From: Nitrospirota bacterium
Lineage (GTDB): Bacteria; Nitrospirota; Thermodesulfovibrionia; Thermodesulfovibrionales; SM23-35
DNA length: 8,604 nt
Direction of reading: 5' to 3'
NCBI GenBank assembly: GCA_016212245.1
Contig: JACRGU010000136.1
Coordinates: 1 to 8,604, forward strand
The notes under the pieces are model-generated. The model ran no database searches, had not been told where the DNA came from, and saw nothing but the letters and a program-made list of their open reading frames with translations. This document shows positions 7,545-8,604 of the stretch, one piece after another; the first letter of the stretch is position 1, and every line of letters begins with the position of its first letter. The position numbers and the translations under genes are program-made.

Positions 7545-8387
7545 CTACCTGACTCTTCCAAACGCCAATACCGCATTTACCCCGCCAAATCCGAATGAAT
7601 TTGAGATAGCAACATTAATCTTAAATTTTCTTATTCCAGTCACAATATCGAGGTCACATTCAGGGTCTTTCTCTTTTAGATTTATTGTTGGAGGGATAAT
7701 ACCTTCATTCATACTTATCAAGGTAAAGGCTGCCTCAAGTGCACCTGATGCAGCAAGCATATGTCCAGTCATGGATTTTACAGAACTGACAGAGATATTG
7801 TACGCATCTTTACCAAAAACTAATTTTATTGCCTCTGTCTCCGCCTTGTCGCCGAGAGGTGTTGATGTGCCATGGGCATTGATATAAAAATGCTGAACGC
7901 TGAACGCTGAACGCTGAACGTTTATTCCTGCCTCATCTATTGCCATCTTTATTGCCCTCGCCTCTCCTTCAGGGTCAGGTCTTGTCTGATGAAATGCATC
8001 GGTAGTATTACCATAACCAATGATTTCTCCATAAATTCTTGCATCTCTTTTTAATGCAGCCTCATAATCCTCCAGAACAAGAATACATGCCCCTTCTGCG
8101 AGTACAAAACCATTACGTGTCCTGTCAAAGGATCTGCTTGCTGTAGGGTCATTGATTTTTGATAAGGCACCTGATACCCCATATCCCTCAACACACAACC
8201 TGCATATTGGTGCTTCAGTACCTCCACATAGCACAGGGCCAGGATAGCCTGATTTGATCAATCTATACGCCTCTCCTATTGCAACTGTCCCTGATGCACA
8301 GGCATTAGAGATGCTAAGACAGTAGCCTTTTATCCCGAGTTTCTGGGCAACATAGGAAGACGCCATGCTGATTGTTGTTGCAGGCAT
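7545..8387 (-). CDS. fabF: FabF-type 3-oxoacyl-ACP synthase, lacking its N-terminal third
   Basis: The 280 residues from the first ATG cover the catalytic part of a KAS II enzyme, which extends acyl-ACP chains with malonyl-ACP. The triad is present: Cys30 in NACASGT, His172 in NAHGTSTP and His209 in SVKSMTGH (Lys204 beside it). NSFGFGG at 263-269 is the usual glycine-rich ending. FabF is normally about 410 residues. Here about 130 N-terminal residues are missing. In-frame homology extends upstream of the ATG to codons for ISPYLMP (from 8402) and then stops at a repeat element, with no start codon before a stop further on. The surviving ATG lies inside the fold, so this is probably a broken gene or an assembly artefact. 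A heptamer array adds about 5-9 residues near 157-165. It converges with the GNAT gene, 20 bases apart. Confidence 0.85.
   Translation of the reverse strand: MPATTISMASSYVAQKLGIKGYCLSISNACASGTVAIGEAYRLIKSGYPGPVLCGGTEAPICRLCVEGYGVSGALSKINDPTASRSFDRTRNGFVLAEGACILVLEDYEAALKRDARIYGEIIGYGNTTDAFHQTRPDPEGEARAIKMAIDEAGINVQRSAFSVQHFYINAHGTSTPLGDKAETEAIKLVFGKDAYNISVSSVKSMTGHMLAASGALEAAFTLISMNEGIIPPTINLKEKDPECDLDIVTGIRKFKINVAISNSFGFGGVNAVLAFGRVR
7892..7920. repeat. Heptanucleotide tandem array GCTGAAC x4 inside the ketosynthase gene
   Basis: Four perfect GCTGAAC units plus one base (29 bases), read as GTTCAGC on the coding strand. They encode roughly VQRSAFSVQ in frame, just before the conserved YINAHGTSTP segment. 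FabF proteins usually have a shorter linker at this point, so the array is an insertion that keeps the frame. Confidence 0.9.
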
Positions 8388-8397
8388 AAGATAAGGT

Positions 8398-8473
8398 GAG
8401 ATAAGTGACGAGTGACGAGTGACGCCTGCCCCGCTTCGCGGAGCGAGGCCGGGGAGTGACGAGTTTTTATCTC
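8398..8473. repeat. Heptamer element GTGACGA with GC-rich palindromic core and 7-base inverted ends
   Basis: GAGATAA (8398-8404) and TTATCTC (8467-8473) are exact inverted ends. Inside are GTGACGA at 8405 and 8412, a shortened GTGACG at 8419, and one more GTGACGA at 8456-8462. Between them lies a 31-base GC-rich core (8425-8455) in which CCCCG (8429-8433) pairs with CGGGG (8450-8454) around a smaller CGCT/AGCG hairpin. The core is much richer in GC than its surroundings. The element sits exactly where ketosynthase homology ends and methyltransferase homology begins. Confidence 0.8.
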
Positions 8474-8604
8474 TCTTATATCTGCCTTTATTACCCTAAC
8501 TCTGTCTTCAAGAGAATTCAGGGTAATATTCTTCTCTGCAAGCCTGACAAGGCTGTCCTGGAGTTCAAATAGTGTGACCTCTGCATCAGGATACTTCTTT
8601 GCGA
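8468..8604 (-). pseudogene. TrmN6-type SAM-dependent methyltransferase fragment, cut at both ends
   Basis: Reading the minus strand from 8602, 45 residues (AKKYPDAEVTLFELQDSL at the start, then RLAEKNITLNSLEDRVRVIKADIREI) match the central Rossmann part of tRNA1(Val) adenine-N6 methyltransferase-like proteins. Glu13 in FELQ would be the acidic residue that binds the SAM ribose, and KADIREI is the next SAM-contact strand. The gene start lies beyond the window. Downstream, the expected NPPY catalytic motif is absent: the frame runs into the repeat element and ends at TAA 8330-8332 after unrelated residues. It is in a different frame from the ketosynthase that follows. It is either a genuine truncated gene or half of an assembly chimera. 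The family call rests on a short stretch. Confidence 0.6.

Noticed and set aside
7892..7920. CRISPR array.
   Set aside because: Units are 7 bases and contiguous with no spacers, which does not fit a CRISPR array.
7545..8387. Ketosynthase as a fourth member of the ceramide-type operon.
   Set aside because: It lies on the opposite strand, converges with the GNAT gene and is truncated, so it is not co-transcribed with the operon.
8388..8604. A simple frameshift hiding the ketosynthase N-terminus.
   Set aside because: All three minus-strand frames were read. None shows FabF N-terminal sequence, and one shows methyltransferase sequence instead.

Overview
The window looks like a piece of a moderately AT-rich (about 40% GC by eye) Gram-negative-type bacterial chromosome. 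System II cytochrome c maturation (ResB plus CcsA), an HtpX protease, and a three-gene lipid-type operon fit an anaerobic or subsurface lineage such as Nitrospirota or a former deltaproteobacterium. That placement is inference from gene style, not proof.

Layout, left to right. The 3' end of a zinc-type alcohol dehydrogenase (1-188) and a small cupin protein (216-713) come first. Next is the system II haem-handling pair resB (756-2192, TTG start) and ccsA (2193-3281), which abut exactly and should act as one membrane complex. After a possible promoter comes htpX (3360-4202), a membrane zinc protease. A 60-base intergenic inverted repeat built of degenerate 7-base units (4209-4268) separates htpX from a tightly coupled operon on the same strand: an extended SDR reductase/epimerase (4269-5231), an alpha-oxoamine synthase closely resembling serine palmitoyltransferase (5222-6421) and a large GNAT-like acyltransferase (6418-7524). 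These three enzyme types match those of bacterial ceramide synthesis: condensation of an amino acid with an acyl thioester, N-acylation, and keto reduction. I therefore propose a compact sphingolipid-type pathway. The exact substrates cannot be read from sequence.

On the opposite strand, converging with this operon, is a FabF-type ketosynthase (7545-8387) that keeps all catalytic residues but lacks about the first 130 residues of the family. Its recognisable homology starts at 8402, exactly where a heptamer-repeat element with a GC-rich palindromic core begins (8398-8473). On the far side of that element (8468-8604) is the middle of an unrelated SAM methyltransferase of the TrmN6 type, in another frame. 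Two gene fragments are thus joined at a repeat, either by repeat-mediated deletion or by misassembly. A second heptamer array lies in frame inside the ketosynthase (7892-7920).

The most interesting points are the putative ceramide operon, the dispersed heptanucleotide repeats and the chimeric junction at 8398-8473.
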